Notes: generated from the sequence alone by a model not told the origin. 64,000 nt of DNA from Burkholderiales bacterium (GCA_947487165.1 CANKWX010000007.1:1-64000), one strand, 5' to 3'. Counted from the first letter of the stretch, positions 32,351 to 42,212 are shown. Translations and numbers: made by a program.

Positions 32351-32734
32351 TTATCTCATCAGACGCCAGCCCAGAATGGTCGCCAGCAGGGCACCGAGCA
32401 GATGGGTCCAGGTGTGCAGCACCGCATGACCATAGGCGCCGCGCTGAAGCATCTGCAGCGACTCGGCCGAGAAGGTCGAAAAGGTGGTGAGCGCGCCCAA
32501 AAAGCCGGTGATCAGGAACGGGCGCCACGCTGCCGCCAGATCGGGGCGCCGATCGAACACCGCCAGCGCCATGCCGATAGCCAGCCCTCCCACGACATTG
32601 ACCAGCAGCGTGCCCCAGGGCATGAGGTGGCCAGGGCGATTAAAGAGCAGCCCGAGTTGCCAGCGCGACCAGGCGCCGAGCACCGCACCGGCAGCAATCG
32701 ACAGCCAGACCATCGGTCCCATTGTCTGATTCAC
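32351..32734 (-). CDS. crcB: Fluoride efflux channel CrcB/Fluc
   Basis: A 127-residue, four-helix membrane protein of the Fluc family, which exports fluoride as a dual-topology dimer. The family motif GFLGALTTFSTFSAE is complete, and the first helix carries GAWSRWQLG. It begins with GTG at 32734, whose GTGA overlaps the moaE stop, so it is translated with the molybdopterin genes. No room exists for a fluoride riboswitch directly upstream. Confidence 0.93.
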   Translation of the reverse strand: MNQTMGPMVWLSIAAGAVLGAWSRWQLGLLFNRPGHLMPWGTLLVNVVGGLAIGMALAVFDRRPDLAAAWRPFLITGFLGALTTFSTFSAESLQMLQRGAYGHAVLHTWTHLLGALLATILGWRLMR

Positions 32735-33189
32735 TCGGGCCGCCCCCAGCGTGCCGCTGCCGCATCATCTGACTCACGGGCGTCGACCCATCGCTCTCCC
32801 TGAGGCGTGACTTCCTTCTTCCAGAAAGGCGCACGGGTCTTGAGCCAGTCCATCACGAACTCGCAGGCTTCGAATGCCTCGCCGCGATGGGCGCAGGTCA
32901 CTGCCACCAGGACGATCTGATCTAGGGGCTGCAGCGGACCGACCCGATGGATGACCAGCACCTCGTCAAGCTGCCAGCGCGACTTCGCCTGGCCGACGAT
33001 GTCCTCCAGCGACTTGTCGGTCATGCCCGGGTAGTGTTCGAGCGTCAGCGAGGACACGCCGGTGCCCTGATTGATGTCGCGCACCGTGCCGACAAAACTT
33101 ACCACCGCGCCAACACCCGCACGACCCGCGCGCAGCGCCGCAATCTCGGTCGTCAGATCGAAGTCGTCAGTCTGGATGCGAACGGGCAT
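32731..33189 (-). CDS. moaE: Molybdopterin synthase catalytic subunit
   Basis: A 152-residue large subunit of molybdopterin synthase, which puts the dithiolene sulfurs into precursor Z using MoaD thiocarboxylate. Motifs are GAVVSFVGTVRD, VIHRVGPLQPLD, CAHRGEAFEACEF and the active-site segment LKTRAPFWKKE. ATG 33189 is chosen; the frame upstream is a moaD shadow. It lies 19 bases after moaD. Confidence 0.95.
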   Translation of the reverse strand: MPVRIQTDDFDLTTEIAALRAGRAGVGAVVSFVGTVRDINQGTGVSSLTLEHYPGMTDKSLEDIVGQAKSRWQLDEVLVIHRVGPLQPLDQIVLVAVTCAHRGEAFEACEFVMDWLKTRAPFWKKEVTPQGERWVDARESDDAAAARWGRPE

Positions 33190-33208
33190 TTCGGGCCAAT
33201 GCAGCGGA

Positions 33209-33466
33209 TCAGCCGCCGGTGACCGGCGGAAAGAAGGCGACTTCGGCGCCCTCGTGCAGCAGCGTCGCAGGCAAGGCCACTGATTGATCGATCGCCACCC
33301 GCACCGCAGCCCCCTCGGCCAGCGCCTTGGCCCACACACCTCCTCGGGCGCAAAGATGCGCTCGCAGGTCGGCTGCGGTCGCGACCGTATCTGGCAGATC
33401 GAGCGCCTCGCGCGCCAGGCCCAGGGTTTCGCGCAAGCTCGCAAAATAAAGCACAACCACCTTCAC
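33209..33466 (-). CDS. moaD: Molybdopterin synthase sulfur carrier subunit
   Basis: An 85-residue ubiquitin-like protein beginning MKVVVLYFASLRETLGL and ending with the essential C-terminal Gly-Gly (FFPPVTGG), which is activated to a thiocarboxylate. Its ATG overlaps the moeA stop by four bases. It works directly with MoaE encoded next door. Confidence 0.95.
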   Translation of the reverse strand: MKVVVLYFASLRETLGLAREALDLPDTVATAADLRAHLCARGGVWAKALAEGAAVRVAIDQSVALPATLLHEGAEVAFFPPVTGG

Positions 33467-34692
33467 ATCAGACCTTGCATCGGCAGAAAAGCCACCAGAT
33501 CACCACGTCGGATCGCGTGCAGCGGCGGGTTGTCGATCAGGCCATCGGCCCAGACCGTCGAGGTCAGCACGCCCGAGCCTTGGTTGGGAAAAATCTCCAG
33601 ACCACCGGCCTCGTTGAAGCGGGCCCGCAAAAACTCGCGACGGCGATCGGGTTTGGGCCAGTCGAAATCGGCGCGCACCGCGATCGGCCGGGGGAGGCTG
33701 TCGGTGGCACCCTGCAGTCGCAGGATGAACGGCCGTACAAAGAGCAGGAAGGTCACGAAACTCGAGACCGGATTGCCGGGCAGGCCGATGAAATGGGCCG
33801 AGCCGTCATCGGCGCGTCGCACCGCCCCCCAGGCGAGTGGCTTGCCGGGCTTGATGGCAATCTGCCAGGTGCGCAATGACCCTTCGGCCTCGAGCGCCGG
33901 GCGCACATGGTCCTCCTCACCGACCGACATGCCGCCTGAGGTGACGATCAGATCGCAGCTGCGGGCCGCCTCGCGCAGCGCGCTGCGGGTGGCCTCGAGC
34001 GAATCGGGCACGATTCCGAGATCGGTCACCTCGCAGCCGAGCCTGCGCAGCAGCGCCACCAATACGAATCGATTGGAGTTGTAGATCGCGCCGGGCGCAA
34101 GCGCCTCGCCCGGCATCGCGAGCTCGTCGCCGGTGAAAAAGCACGCTACCCGCAGTCGCGGGCGCACCGGCAGCCTTGCCAACCCGACCGAGGCGGCCAG
34201 ACCGAGCGCCTGCGGCGTGAGCCGAGTCCCGGCGGTGAGCACGACGCTGTCGCGGCGGATGTCTTCGCCGGCACGTCGAATCCAGTCGCCAGCCGCCGGC
34301 AGGATGTCGAAGTGGACCTGCTCGCCGTCGAGCACCGCCTGCTCCTGCATGATCACCGTGTCAGCGCCTGCCGGCACCATGGCGCCGGTAAAAATCCGGG
34401 CGGTCGTACCGGCGGCAAGCGGCGCGGCCACCTGACCCGCGGCAATCCGCTGGGAAACCGTCATCGACTGACCGGCAACCAGATCGGCGGCGCGAACGGC
34501 ATAGCCGTCCATCTGCGAGTTGTCCATCGGCGGGACGTCGAGCGTCGAGACCTGATCCCGCGCGAGCACCCGATCAAGGGCTTCGTTCGTCGGCAGGAAC
34601 TCGATCTGATCGTCGCGCAGCACCAGAGGCTGGGCCAACTCGAGGAGCTGGCGCCGCGCCTCATCGAAGTCGAGCAATGCGGGACGATTCAT
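33463..34692 (-). CDS. moeA: Molybdopterin molybdenumtransferase
   Basis: A 409-residue MoeA that inserts molybdate into adenylated molybdopterin. Domain I has VPPMDNSQMDGYAVRAADL, and the MoCF-like domain has VTSGGMSVGEEDHVRPAL and the GLPGNPVSSFVTFLLFVRP motif. A C-terminal beta domain completes it. It overlaps mobB by four bases upstream and moaD by four bases downstream. Confidence 0.95.
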   Translation of the reverse strand: MNRPALLDFDEARRQLLELAQPLVLRDDQIEFLPTNEALDRVLARDQVSTLDVPPMDNSQMDGYAVRAADLVAGQSMTVSQRIAAGQVAAPLAAGTTARIFTGAMVPAGADTVIMQEQAVLDGEQVHFDILPAAGDWIRRAGEDIRRDSVVLTAGTRLTPQALGLAASVGLARLPVRPRLRVACFFTGDELAMPGEALAPGAIYNSNRFVLVALLRRLGCEVTDLGIVPDSLEATRSALREAARSCDLIVTSGGMSVGEEDHVRPALEAEGSLRTWQIAIKPGKPLAWGAVRRADDGSAHFIGLPGNPVSSFVTFLLFVRPFILRLQGATDSLPRPIAVRADFDWPKPDRRREFLRARFNEAGGLEIFPNQGSGVLTSTVWADGLIDNPPLHAIRRGDLVAFLPMQGLM

Positions 34693-35204
34693 GGCTGAAG
34701 GGGATGCTGGCCTTGCGCAGTGGCCTCGCGGATCACGAAAGCCGTGATGGCATCATAGTCGTTGAGCCTGAACTGCGGCAGTGCGCAATCCATCGGCACA
34801 TCGCTCGCCAGCGCCACAATATTCGGGTCTTGAGGCGACAGGAGCGGCTTGCCGAGCTCGGGTCGATGCACTTCGAGCTTGGGAATCCGGGCCCGCTTGT
34901 AGCCCTCGACCAGCACCAGATCGCAGGGCGCAAACCGTTGCAGCAGCGTCTGCAGATCGGGCTCGGGATCGCCGCGCAATTCATGCATGAGCGCCCAGCG
35001 CTGATCGGAGGCGATCAGCACCTCGCTGGCACCGGCTTCACGATGACGCCAGGAATCCTTGCCCGGCTTGTCGATATCAAAACGGTGGTGAGCATGCTTG
35101 ATCAGCGACACCCGCAACCCGGCTGCCACCAGCCGCGGAATCAGACGCTCGATGAGCGTGGTCTTGCCTGCGCCCGAGAACCCGGCGAACCCGAAGGCGC
35201 GCAT
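34689..35204 (-). CDS. mobB: Molybdopterin-guanine dinucleotide biosynthesis adaptor protein
   Basis: A 171-residue P-loop GTPase-like protein, MobB. Walker A is FSGAGKTTLIERLI near residues 9-22, followed by VSLIKHAHHRFDIDKPGKDS and SDQRWALMHEL, both typical. It helps convert molybdopterin to the dinucleotide form. The thrC stop lies just upstream on the same strand, with three bases between genes. Confidence 0.93.
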   Translation of the reverse strand: MRAFGFAGFSGAGKTTLIERLIPRLVAAGLRVSLIKHAHHRFDIDKPGKDSWRHREAGASEVLIASDQRWALMHELRGDPEPDLQTLLQRFAPCDLVLVEGYKRARIPKLEVHRPELGKPLLSPQDPNIVALASDVPMDCALPQFRLNDYDAITAFVIREATAQGQHPLQP

Positions 35205-35207
35205 TGA

Positions 35208-36617
35208 TCAGTTCACGCGTGCTGCGATGAACTGCTTGAGCATGCCGACATCGGCGGGCATGCGCGTAAAGCGCTGGGCAGCCTCCTCAATGCCGTCGTA
35301 AGCCGCGGGTCGGCGCGGACCATGACCGAGTGCCTCGACGATGATCTGGGCAAACTTGGCCGGCAAAGCAGTCTCGAGGCAGATCATCGGCACGCCGGGC
35401 TCACGCCAGGCCTGCGCCACCGCCAGACCATCGGCGGTATGCGGATCAATCACTTCGCCATATCGGCGCTCGACCTCGCGGATCGTGTGGATGCGACGCT
35501 CATGACTGCTGGCACCCGAGACAAAGCCGAAGTCGGCGATGCGAGCAAATTCTCCGGTGCTGGTCAGATCGAAAGCGCCGCGCTCATCGACCTCGCGCCA
35601 GAGTGCGGCCACGCGCGCGCCGTCGCGATCAACCAGATCCCAGACGAAGCGCTCGAAATTGGAGGCCTTGGAGATGTCCATCGACGGACTGGTGGTCTGG
35701 AAGGTGTCGGCGGTGCGTCGCGGTCGGTAGATGCCGGTGCGAAAGAATTCGTCGAGCACATCGTTTTCATTGGTCGCCACCACCAGGCGACGGATCGGCA
35801 GGCCCATGCGCCGAGCAATATGACCGGCCAGCACATTGCCGAAATTGCCGCTTGGCACGGTGAACGACACCGGCTGCGGAGCGCCGCGAGTGACGGTAAA
35901 CCAGGCTTTGAAGTAGTAGACCACCTGGGCAATGATGCGGCCCCAGTTGATCGAGTTGACCGTCCCGATGGCGTTGCGCGACTTGAAGGCAAGATCGTTG
36001 GAAACCGCCTTGACCATGTCCTGACAGTCATCGAAAACGCCGTCGACCGCGATGTTGAAGATGTTGTCATCGCGAAGCGAAAACATCTGCGCGGCCTGAA
36101 AGGGGCTCATGCGACCGTCGGGTGACAGCATGAACACGCGAATGCCCTTGCGCCCGCGCATGGCGTATTCGGCCGCGCTGCCGGTATCACCCGAAGTGGC
36201 CCCCAGAATATTGAGCGAGCGCCCCTCGCGCGCGAGCACATACTCAAAGAGGTTGCCGAGCAACTGCATCGCGACATCCTTGAAGGCCAGGGTCGGGCCA
36301 TTGGACAGGCGCAGCAGATGCAGATCGGGTTCGAGGGTTCGCAACGGCACGATCTCGGTTGAGCCGAAGACCTGCGGGGTGTAAGTGCGACGCACCAGCT
36401 CGTGCAATTCGGCGTCGGGAATGTCGTCGCAATAGAGGCGCAGCAGCACGAAGGCGAGATCGGCATAGGGCAAAGCGCGCCAGCGCTCGAGCGTTGCCGC
36501 ATCGATCAGCGGATAACGCTCCGGCACCACCAGCCCGCCATCGGGCGCCAGACCGCCCAGCAAAATATCGCTGAAGCGCTGAGGCGGCATGTCGCCGCGA
36601 GTAGAAAAATAGCGCAT
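35208..36617 (-). CDS. thrC: Threonine synthase
   Basis: A 469-residue PLP enzyme converting O-phosphohomoserine to threonine. The PLP Lys is in PTLAFKDVAMQLLG, and NILGATSGDTGSAAEYAM is the phosphate-binding loop. The N-terminal MRYFSTRGDMPPQRFSDILL is the usual start of the long bacterial/fungal type. Its ATG overlaps the hom stop by one base. Confidence 0.97.
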   Translation of the reverse strand: MRYFSTRGDMPPQRFSDILLGGLAPDGGLVVPERYPLIDAATLERWRALPYADLAFVLLRLYCDDIPDAELHELVRRTYTPQVFGSTEIVPLRTLEPDLHLLRLSNGPTLAFKDVAMQLLGNLFEYVLAREGRSLNILGATSGDTGSAAEYAMRGRKGIRVFMLSPDGRMSPFQAAQMFSLRDDNIFNIAVDGVFDDCQDMVKAVSNDLAFKSRNAIGTVNSINWGRIIAQVVYYFKAWFTVTRGAPQPVSFTVPSGNFGNVLAGHIARRMGLPIRRLVVATNENDVLDEFFRTGIYRPRRTADTFQTTSPSMDISKASNFERFVWDLVDRDGARVAALWREVDERGAFDLTSTGEFARIADFGFVSGASSHERRIHTIREVERRYGEVIDPHTADGLAVAQAWREPGVPMICLETALPAKFAQIIVEALGHGPRRPAAYDGIEEAAQRFTRMPADVGMLKQFIAARVN

Positions 36618-38002
36618 CAGTTGAGGTCTTCGAGGCGGATCCGGGTCGCCTTCGACACCACGGTCGGCAAGGCCTCGATGCGGGCGATCGCCTGATCGCA
36701 TTGCTTCTCGATGGTCACATGCGTGAGCAGGATGATGTCGGTCTGATGTTCACCCTCGGCGGGCTCACGCTGCAGCACCGCATCGATCGAGATCTGCGCA
36801 TCGGCCAGGATCCGGGTGATGTCGGCCAGCACACCGGGCTCGTCGGCCACCCGCAGCCGCAGGTAGTAGGCGCTCTCGACCTCGCTGATCGGCAGAATCG
36901 GCAGATCGGCCATCGCATCGGCCTGGAAGGCCAGATGCGGCACGCGATTGCCCGGATCGACGGTGAGTGTGCGGGTCACATCGACCAGATCGGCGATGAC
37001 CGCGCTGGCGGTTGGCTCGGCACCGGCACCTTTGCCGTAATACATGGTGTGGCCCACCGCATCGCCCTTGACCCAGACCGCGTTCATGGCGCCTTCGACA
37101 TTGGCGATCAGGCGGCGCGTCGGGATGAGGGTGGGATGCACGCGCAGCTCGATGCCATGCTCGCGCCGACGCGTGATGCCCAGCAGCTTGATGCGATAAC
37201 CGAGTTGCTCGGCATAACGGATGTCAGTAGCCTGCAGCGACGAGATACCCTCCACATGGGCGCGCTCGAACTGCACCGGGATGCCAAAGGCAATCGCCGA
37301 CATGATGGTGACCTTGTGGGCCGCATCGATGCCTTCGATGTCGAAGGTGGGGTCGGCCTCGGCATAGCCCAGTTGCTGGGCTTCTTTCAGAACGGCCTCG
37401 AAGGACGAGCCCTTGTCACGCATCTCGGACAGGATGAAGTTGGTCGTGCCATTGATGATTCCGGCGATCCAGTCGATGCGGTTGGCGGTGAGCCCTTCGC
37501 GCAGCGCCTTGATGATCGGGATGCCGCCTGCGACCGCCGCCTCGAAGGCAACCATCACACCCTTTTCGCGCGCGGCCGCAAAGATCTCGTTGCCGTGCAC
37601 CGCCAGCAGCGCCTTGTTGGCGGTCACCACATGCTTGCCGTGAGCGATCGCTTCGAGGACCAGCTTCAACGCAATGCCGTAGCCGCCGATCAGCTCGACC
37701 ACCACATCGATCGACGGATCGCGAACCACCGAGAGGGCATCGTCGGTGACCCTGACCGGATCGCCGTTGTTCACCGCATCGCCCTTGTGCGCAGCAACCA
37801 ACTCGCGCGCCCTCGCAATATCGAGGTCGGCCACCGCTGCAATCTCGATGCCCCGCCCGGCGCGCCGGGTAATTTCATGCTGATTGCGCGCCAGCACATT
37901 GAAGGTGCCGGCACCAACCGTGCCGATGCCCAGCAGGCCCACTCGCACCGGACCCAACCTGGAGGCGCCGAAAGCGCTTGCCCCGCCCGCAAAAACCGTC
38001 AT
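36617..38002 (-). CDS. hom: Homoserine dehydrogenase
   Basis: A 461-residue monofunctional enzyme reducing aspartate semialdehyde to homoserine. The Rossmann motif GLLGIGTVGAGTFNVL is near residue 25, the catalytic region has INGTTNFILSEM with AEADPTFDIEGIDAAHK, and a C-terminal ACT domain (YYLRLRVADEPGVLADIT) gives feedback control. ATG 38002 has GAGGAG directly upstream; GTG codons just before are less likely. It lies 9 bases after alaC. Confidence 0.97.
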   Translation of the reverse strand: MTVFAGGASAFGASRLGPVRVGLLGIGTVGAGTFNVLARNQHEITRRAGRGIEIAAVADLDIARARELVAAHKGDAVNNGDPVRVTDDALSVVRDPSIDVVVELIGGYGIALKLVLEAIAHGKHVVTANKALLAVHGNEIFAAAREKGVMVAFEAAVAGGIPIIKALREGLTANRIDWIAGIINGTTNFILSEMRDKGSSFEAVLKEAQQLGYAEADPTFDIEGIDAAHKVTIMSAIAFGIPVQFERAHVEGISSLQATDIRYAEQLGYRIKLLGITRRREHGIELRVHPTLIPTRRLIANVEGAMNAVWVKGDAVGHTMYYGKGAGAEPTASAVIADLVDVTRTLTVDPGNRVPHLAFQADAMADLPILPISEVESAYYLRLRVADEPGVLADITRILADAQISIDAVLQREPAEGEHQTDIILLTHVTIEKQCDQAIARIEALPTVVSKATRIRLEDLN

Positions 38003-38011
38003 CACCACTCC

Positions 38012-39220
38012 TCAGGCCGCAGCCTTGGGCATCAGGCCGTCCTTGCGGAACATCTCCTTGATGCCACGCACCGCCTGGCGGATACGCTGCTCGTTTTCAA
38101 TCAGTGCAAAACGCACATGACTGTCACCGTAATCGCCGAAACCGATGCCGGGTGATACCGCAACCTTGGCATCGGCCAGCATCCGCTTGGCAAAATCGAG
38201 CGAACCGGCAGCCCGATAGGGCTCGGGAATTTCGGCCCAGATATACATCGAGGCCTTGGGAATCTCGACATTCCAGCCGGCCTCGAGCAGCCCCTTGGCC
38301 AGCACGTCGCGACGGCTCTGATAGGTGAGGCGGATCTCCTCGACGCAGTCCTGCGGCCCATCGAGTGCAGCGATGGACGCGACCTGGATCGGCGTGAAGG
38401 TGCCGTAGTCGTGATAGCTCTTGATACGCGCCAGCGCATGGACAAGGTGCTTGTTGCCCACCATGAAGCCGATCCGCCAACCGGCCATGTTGTAGCTCTT
38501 GCTCATGGTGAAGAACTCTACCGCCACATCGCGGGCACCCGGCACCTGCATGATCGAGGGCGCCTTGTAGCCATCGAAGGTGATGTCGGCATAGGCGAGG
38601 TCGTGGACCACCAGGATGTCGTGCTGGCGAGCCAGTGCCACCACCCGCTCGAAAAAATCGAGATCGACGCACTGGGCGGTCGGATTGCTCGGGAAACCCA
38701 GGATCATCATCTTGGGCTTGGGGAAAGACTCGCGAATCGCACGCTCGAGTTCGTCAAAAAAGTCGATGCCCGGCGTCATGCGCACCGAGCGGATGTCGGC
38801 CCCGGCAATGACCGCGCCATAGATATGGATCGGATAACTCGGATTGGGTACCAGCACGGTATCGCCGCGATCGAGGGTCGCGAGCATCAGATGGGCCAGG
38901 CCCTCTTTGGAGCCGATGGTGACGATCGCCTCGGAGTCGGGGTCGAGCTCGACCGCATAGCGGCGCTGATACCAGTCGGTGATCGCACGCCGCAGGCGCG
39001 GAATGCCCTTGGAGACCGAATAGCCATGGGTATCGAGCCGGGTCGAGGCTTCTACCAGTTTGTCGACAATATGCTGGGGCGTCGGGCCATCGGGGTTGCC
39101 CATGCTCATATCGATGATGTCTTCGCCGCGACGTCTTGCGGCCATCTTGAGCTCGGCCGTGATATTGAAGACGTAGGGAGGAAGCCGACGGATGCGGGAG
39201 AAATCGCGCTCTGCGCTCAT
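38012..39220 (-). CDS. alaC: Alanine transaminase AlaC
   Basis: A 402-residue class I PLP aminotransferase closely similar along its length to E. coli AlaC. Examples are [20 protein letters not shown] at the N-terminus, [18 protein letters not shown], and the PLP Lys in [20 protein letters not shown]. It makes alanine from pyruvate and glutamate. ATG 39220 follows AGGAAT. It heads the run of genes through crcB and is divergent from the Mth938-like gene. Confidence 0.95.
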   Translation of the reverse strand: MSAERDFSRIRRLPPYVFNITAELKMAARRRGEDIIDMSMGNPDGPTPQHIVDKLVEASTRLDTHGYSVSKGIPRLRRAITDWYQRRYAVELDPDSEAIVTIGSKEGLAHLMLATLDRGDTVLVPNPSYPIHIYGAVIAGADIRSVRMTPGIDFFDELERAIRESFPKPKMMILGFPSNPTAQCVDLDFFERVVALARQHDILVVHDLAYADITFDGYKAPSIMQVPGARDVAVEFFTMSKSYNMAGWRIGFMVGNKHLVHALARIKSYHDYGTFTPIQVASIAALDGPQDCVEEIRLTYQSRRDVLAKGLLEAGWNVEIPKASMYIWAEIPEPYRAAGSLDFAKRMLADAKVAVSPGIGFGDYGDSHVRFALIENEQRIRQAVRGIKEMFRKDGLMPKAAA

Positions 39221-39307
39221 GGGGATTCCTGCTCGAGCGCTGGCAATCAGAGGGACCGCACTGCTCGTGAATAAACCGATAATGTAGCGTATTTGCCGAA
39301 TCAGAAA

Positions 39308-39679
39308 ATGAAACTCCATCCAAACCGACCATCGGTCCTGAACACCATCACGGCCTACGGCCCCGGCTTCATCGAGGTCAATGCGCAGCGTATCGAGCAT
39401 GCCCTGCTGCTGATGCCCGAGCAGCCGATCGCGCCGTGGGCGCCGGCACGATTCGAAGATCTCGTGGCCTCGCATTTCGAAGCCTTGCTGGCGGCCGAGC
39501 CGGAAGTCGTGCTGCTGGGAACCGGGGCACGGCAACGCTTTGCCCATCCGAAACTCACCGCCGCGCTGACCGCCAGGCGGATCGGCGTCGAATCGATGGA
39601 TACCGGCGCCGCCTGTCGCACCTACAACATTCTCATGACAGAGGGTCGCAAGGTGATGGCAGCGCTGCTGACAGTCTGA
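39308..39679 (+). CDS. Mth938-like domain protein (DUF498 family)
   Basis: A 123-residue protein of the Mth938/NDUFAF3 family. The signature runs through [33 protein letters not shown] and [20 protein letters not shown]. The mitochondrial relative NDUFAF3 is a complex I assembly factor; the bacterial function is not established. ATG 39308 is chosen over an in-frame TTG 15 bases earlier. Confidence 0.85.
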   Translation: MKLHPNRPSVLNTITAYGPGFIEVNAQRIEHALLLMPEQPIAPWAPARFEDLVASHFEALLAAEPEVVLLGTGARQRFAHPKLTAALTARRIGVESMDTGAACRTYNILMTEGRKVMAALLTV

Positions 39680-39823
39680 CACCGGCGACGCACTCGCAGA
39701 CCGCGCCCCGGTCGGCTGCCATGCGCAGGCCTCGAGCAGGTCATGCGTGGCTCGACCGGGGCACGAACGGCGGTCAATGGCCTGTGCTATCGTCGATCGA
39801 TCCTTCTGCAAAAGGCGAACAAC

Positions 39824-40285
39824 GTGTCGGTCACCCTTGGCAAAAAAGTAGGCGATTTCAGTGCCGTAGCCACTGGCCAGCCATTCAGTCTCGCATCACA
39901 GGCCGGCAAGGTCGTGGTGCTCTACTTCTATCCCAAAGACAACACACCGGGATGCACCACCGAAGGCGCCGACTTTCGGGATGCGATGGCCGGCTTCACG
40001 CAGGCCAACAGCCTGGTCTTCGGCGTCTCACGCGACAGCCTGAAATCGCACGAAAACTTCAAGGCCAAGATGGCTTTCCCCTTCGAACTGATCGCCGACC
40101 CTGATGAAGCGGTCTGCGAGCAGTTCGGTGTGATGAAGATGAAGAGCATGTACGGCAAACAGGTTCGCGGTATCGAGCGATCGACCTTCGTGATCGGCGC
40201 CGATGGCACGCTGCTGCGCGAATGGCGTGGCGTGAAGGTTCCCGGCCATGTGGCCGAGGTGCTGAGTTTCGTCGAATCACTCTGA
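39824..40285 (+). CDS. bcp: Thioredoxin-dependent peroxiredoxin, Bcp/PrxQ type
   Basis: A 153-residue Bcp family peroxidase that reduces hydroperoxides. The peroxidatic Cys lies in [18 protein letters not shown]. The E. coli-type resolving Cys five residues later is Ala here. A third conserved Cys occurs in AVCEQFGV. The GTG start at 39824 has AAAGG eight bases upstream, and the earlier open frame is not family-like. Confidence 0.92.
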   Translation: MSVTLGKKVGDFSAVATGQPFSLASQAGKVVVLYFYPKDNTPGCTTEGADFRDAMAGFTQANSLVFGVSRDSLKSHENFKAKMAFPFELIADPDEAVCEQFGVMKMKSMYGKQVRGIERSTFVIGADGTLLREWRGVKVPGHVAEVLSFVESL

Positions 40286-40334
40286 CCCGTCTGAACCTGC
40301 CGCAAGTCGATCCCGATAAGGCCGAAATCACAAC

Positions 40335-42194
40335 ATGCCGCTGCCCAAGTCGCCCACCAAGCCCGCCACCCTTCTCGATCTCGACACCGCACCGCTGGCA
40401 CGTGCCACGCGCGCCAAACCCCGTACTCAGCCCGATGCGATGCCGCAGGCAGGCGGATCGACCGTTGCCCCGCTTGGCCCCACCCGAAAAGCGGCACTGC
40501 TGCAGGCCACGCCGGGCGTCGCCCAGGTCGACAATGCGGCGATCACGCCGTCAATGACAGCGGCAGCCGCCGGCACAGGGGTGAGCCCCTCGAGCAAGCC
40601 CGCAACCGTGACCCAGGCCCCGATTCCGATCAGCTCGGCACGACCGCCCGACAGCGCGTCGTCCGCGCGCCCACCTCGCACTGCCCGGGCTGGCGCTGCA
40701 CCGCGCAGCGGCGCAGGTCTTGAGCGCAGCAATGCTCCGGCCGCTGTGGTGCCGGCAACGCGTCCGGCACGCGCCGGTCGCACCGAACGGCCCCGTGCGG
40801 CATTGGCACCCGAGATGATCAAGCTCTTTGTGCTCGACACCAACGTGCTCCTGCACGACCCGTCGAGCCTGTTCCGCTTCGAGGAACACGACATCTTCCT
40901 GCCGATCGTGACGCTCGAAGAGCTCGACAACAACAAGAAGGGCATGTCCGAGGTTGCTCGCAACGCGCGCCAGGTGAGTCGCTCGCTCGACGGCCTGGTG
41001 GGCGATGTCGACGAGGGCATCGAGCAGGGCATCTTGCTCGACAAACTGGGCAGCCGCGATGCAATCGGGCGCCTCTTCTTGCAGACACAGGCGCTCGAAA
41101 CCTCCCTGCCCGAGACGCTCGCGGCCGGCAAGGCCGACAACCAGATTCTCGGCGTGGTGCAAGCCCTGCAGCGAAAATTCGCCGACCGACATGTCGTTCT
41201 GGTGTCCAAAGACATCAACATGCGGATCAAGGCCCGCGCGCTCGGCCTGCGTGCCGAGGACTATCACAATGATCAGGTCATCGATGACCTCGACCTGCTC
41301 TATGGCGGCACCCTTGCCTTGTCTGCTGACTTCTGGGATCGACACAGCAAGGGCATGGAGTCGTGGCAGCAGGGCGGCTACAACTTTTATCGCATCAGTG
41401 GGCCGGCGGTCGCGAGCTTCATGCTCAATCAGTTTGTCTATCTCGACGGCGACATGCCGCTGTCGGCTCAGATCAAGGAGCTCAACGGCAAAACCGCGGT
41501 CCTGCAGACCCTGCGCGACTATGGCCATCCCAAGCATGCAGTCTGGGGCCTGACCGCCCGCAATCGCGAACAGAATTTCGCGCTCAATCTGCTGATGAAT
41601 CCGGAGGTCGATTTCGTGACCCTGCTCGGACAGGCAGGCACTGGCAAGACGCTGCTGGCCCTGGCGACCGGACTCGCGCAGACGCTCGAGCACAAGCGCT
41701 ACTCCGAAATCATCGTGACCCGCGCCACCGTGCCGGTCGGCGAGGACATCGGTTATCTGCCCGGTACCGAAGAAGAAAAGATGCAGCCCTGGATGGGTGC
41801 GCTCGAGGACAACCTCGAGGTACTCAATCAGGGCAGCGGTTCAGGCGGCGAATGGGGCCGTGCCGCCGCGACCGATCTGATTCGTTCGCGCATCAAGGTC
41901 AAATCGATGTCGTTCATGCGCGGGCGCACCTTCATCAACAAGTTTCTGATCATCGATGAGGCGCAAAACCTCACGCCCAAGCAGATGAAGACGCTGGTCA
42001 CCCGCGCCGGCCCCGGGACCAAGGTGATCTGCCTGGGCAACATCGCGCAGATCGATACGCCGTATCTCACCGAAGGCTCGTCTGGACTGACTTATGTGGT
42101 CGACCGGTTCAAGGGCTGGGCGCATGCCGGGCATATCACCCTGCAGCGCGGTGAACGTTCGCGGCTGGCCGATTTCGCGGCCGACGCGCTGTAG
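40335..42194 (+). CDS. PIN domain-PhoH family ATPase
   Basis: A 619-residue protein with three parts. A 160-residue Ala/Pro/Arg-rich low-complexity N-terminus comes first. A PIN nuclease-like domain follows from about residue 161 (KLFVLDTNVLLHDPSSLF, with the acidic triad region LPIVTLEELDNNKKG). The third part is a PhoH ATPase domain with Walker A GQAGTGKTLLA near 433-441 and Walker B KFLIIDEAQNLTP. PIN-PhoH proteins of this type (PhoH2/YlaK) are known elsewhere as RNA helicase/nucleases. ATG 40815, at the start of the PIN domain, is a possible alternative start. Confidence 0.9.
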   Translation: MPLPKSPTKPATLLDLDTAPLARATRAKPRTQPDAMPQAGGSTVAPLGPTRKAALLQATPGVAQVDNAAITPSMTAAAAGTGVSPSSKPATVTQAPIPISSARPPDSASSARPPRTARAGAAPRSGAGLERSNAPAAVVPATRPARAGRTERPRAALAPEMIKLFVLDTNVLLHDPSSLFRFEEHDIFLPIVTLEELDNNKKGMSEVARNARQVSRSLDGLVGDVDEGIEQGILLDKLGSRDAIGRLFLQTQALETSLPETLAAGKADNQILGVVQALQRKFADRHVVLVSKDINMRIKARALGLRAEDYHNDQVIDDLDLLYGGTLALSADFWDRHSKGMESWQQGGYNFYRISGPAVASFMLNQFVYLDGDMPLSAQIKELNGKTAVLQTLRDYGHPKHAVWGLTARNREQNFALNLLMNPEVDFVTLLGQAGTGKTLLALATGLAQTLEHKRYSEIIVTRATVPVGEDIGYLPGTEEEKMQPWMGALEDNLEVLNQGSGSGGEWGRAAATDLIRSRIKVKSMSFMRGRTFINKFLIIDEAQNLTPKQMKTLVTRAGPGTKVICLGNIAQIDTPYLTEGSSGLTYVVDRFKGWAHAGHITLQRGERSRLADFAADAL

Positions 42195-42212
42195 GCAGGC
42201 CGCGGCCGGCGA

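Noticed and set aside
32731-32800. Fluoride riboswitch ahead of crcB
   Set aside because: The crcB start overlaps the moaE coding end, leaving no untranslated leader.
38012-39811. A longer start for alaC
   Set aside because: The open frame extends about 200 codons upstream, but that part is antisense to the Mth938-like gene, and AlaC homologues start near the ATG at 39220.
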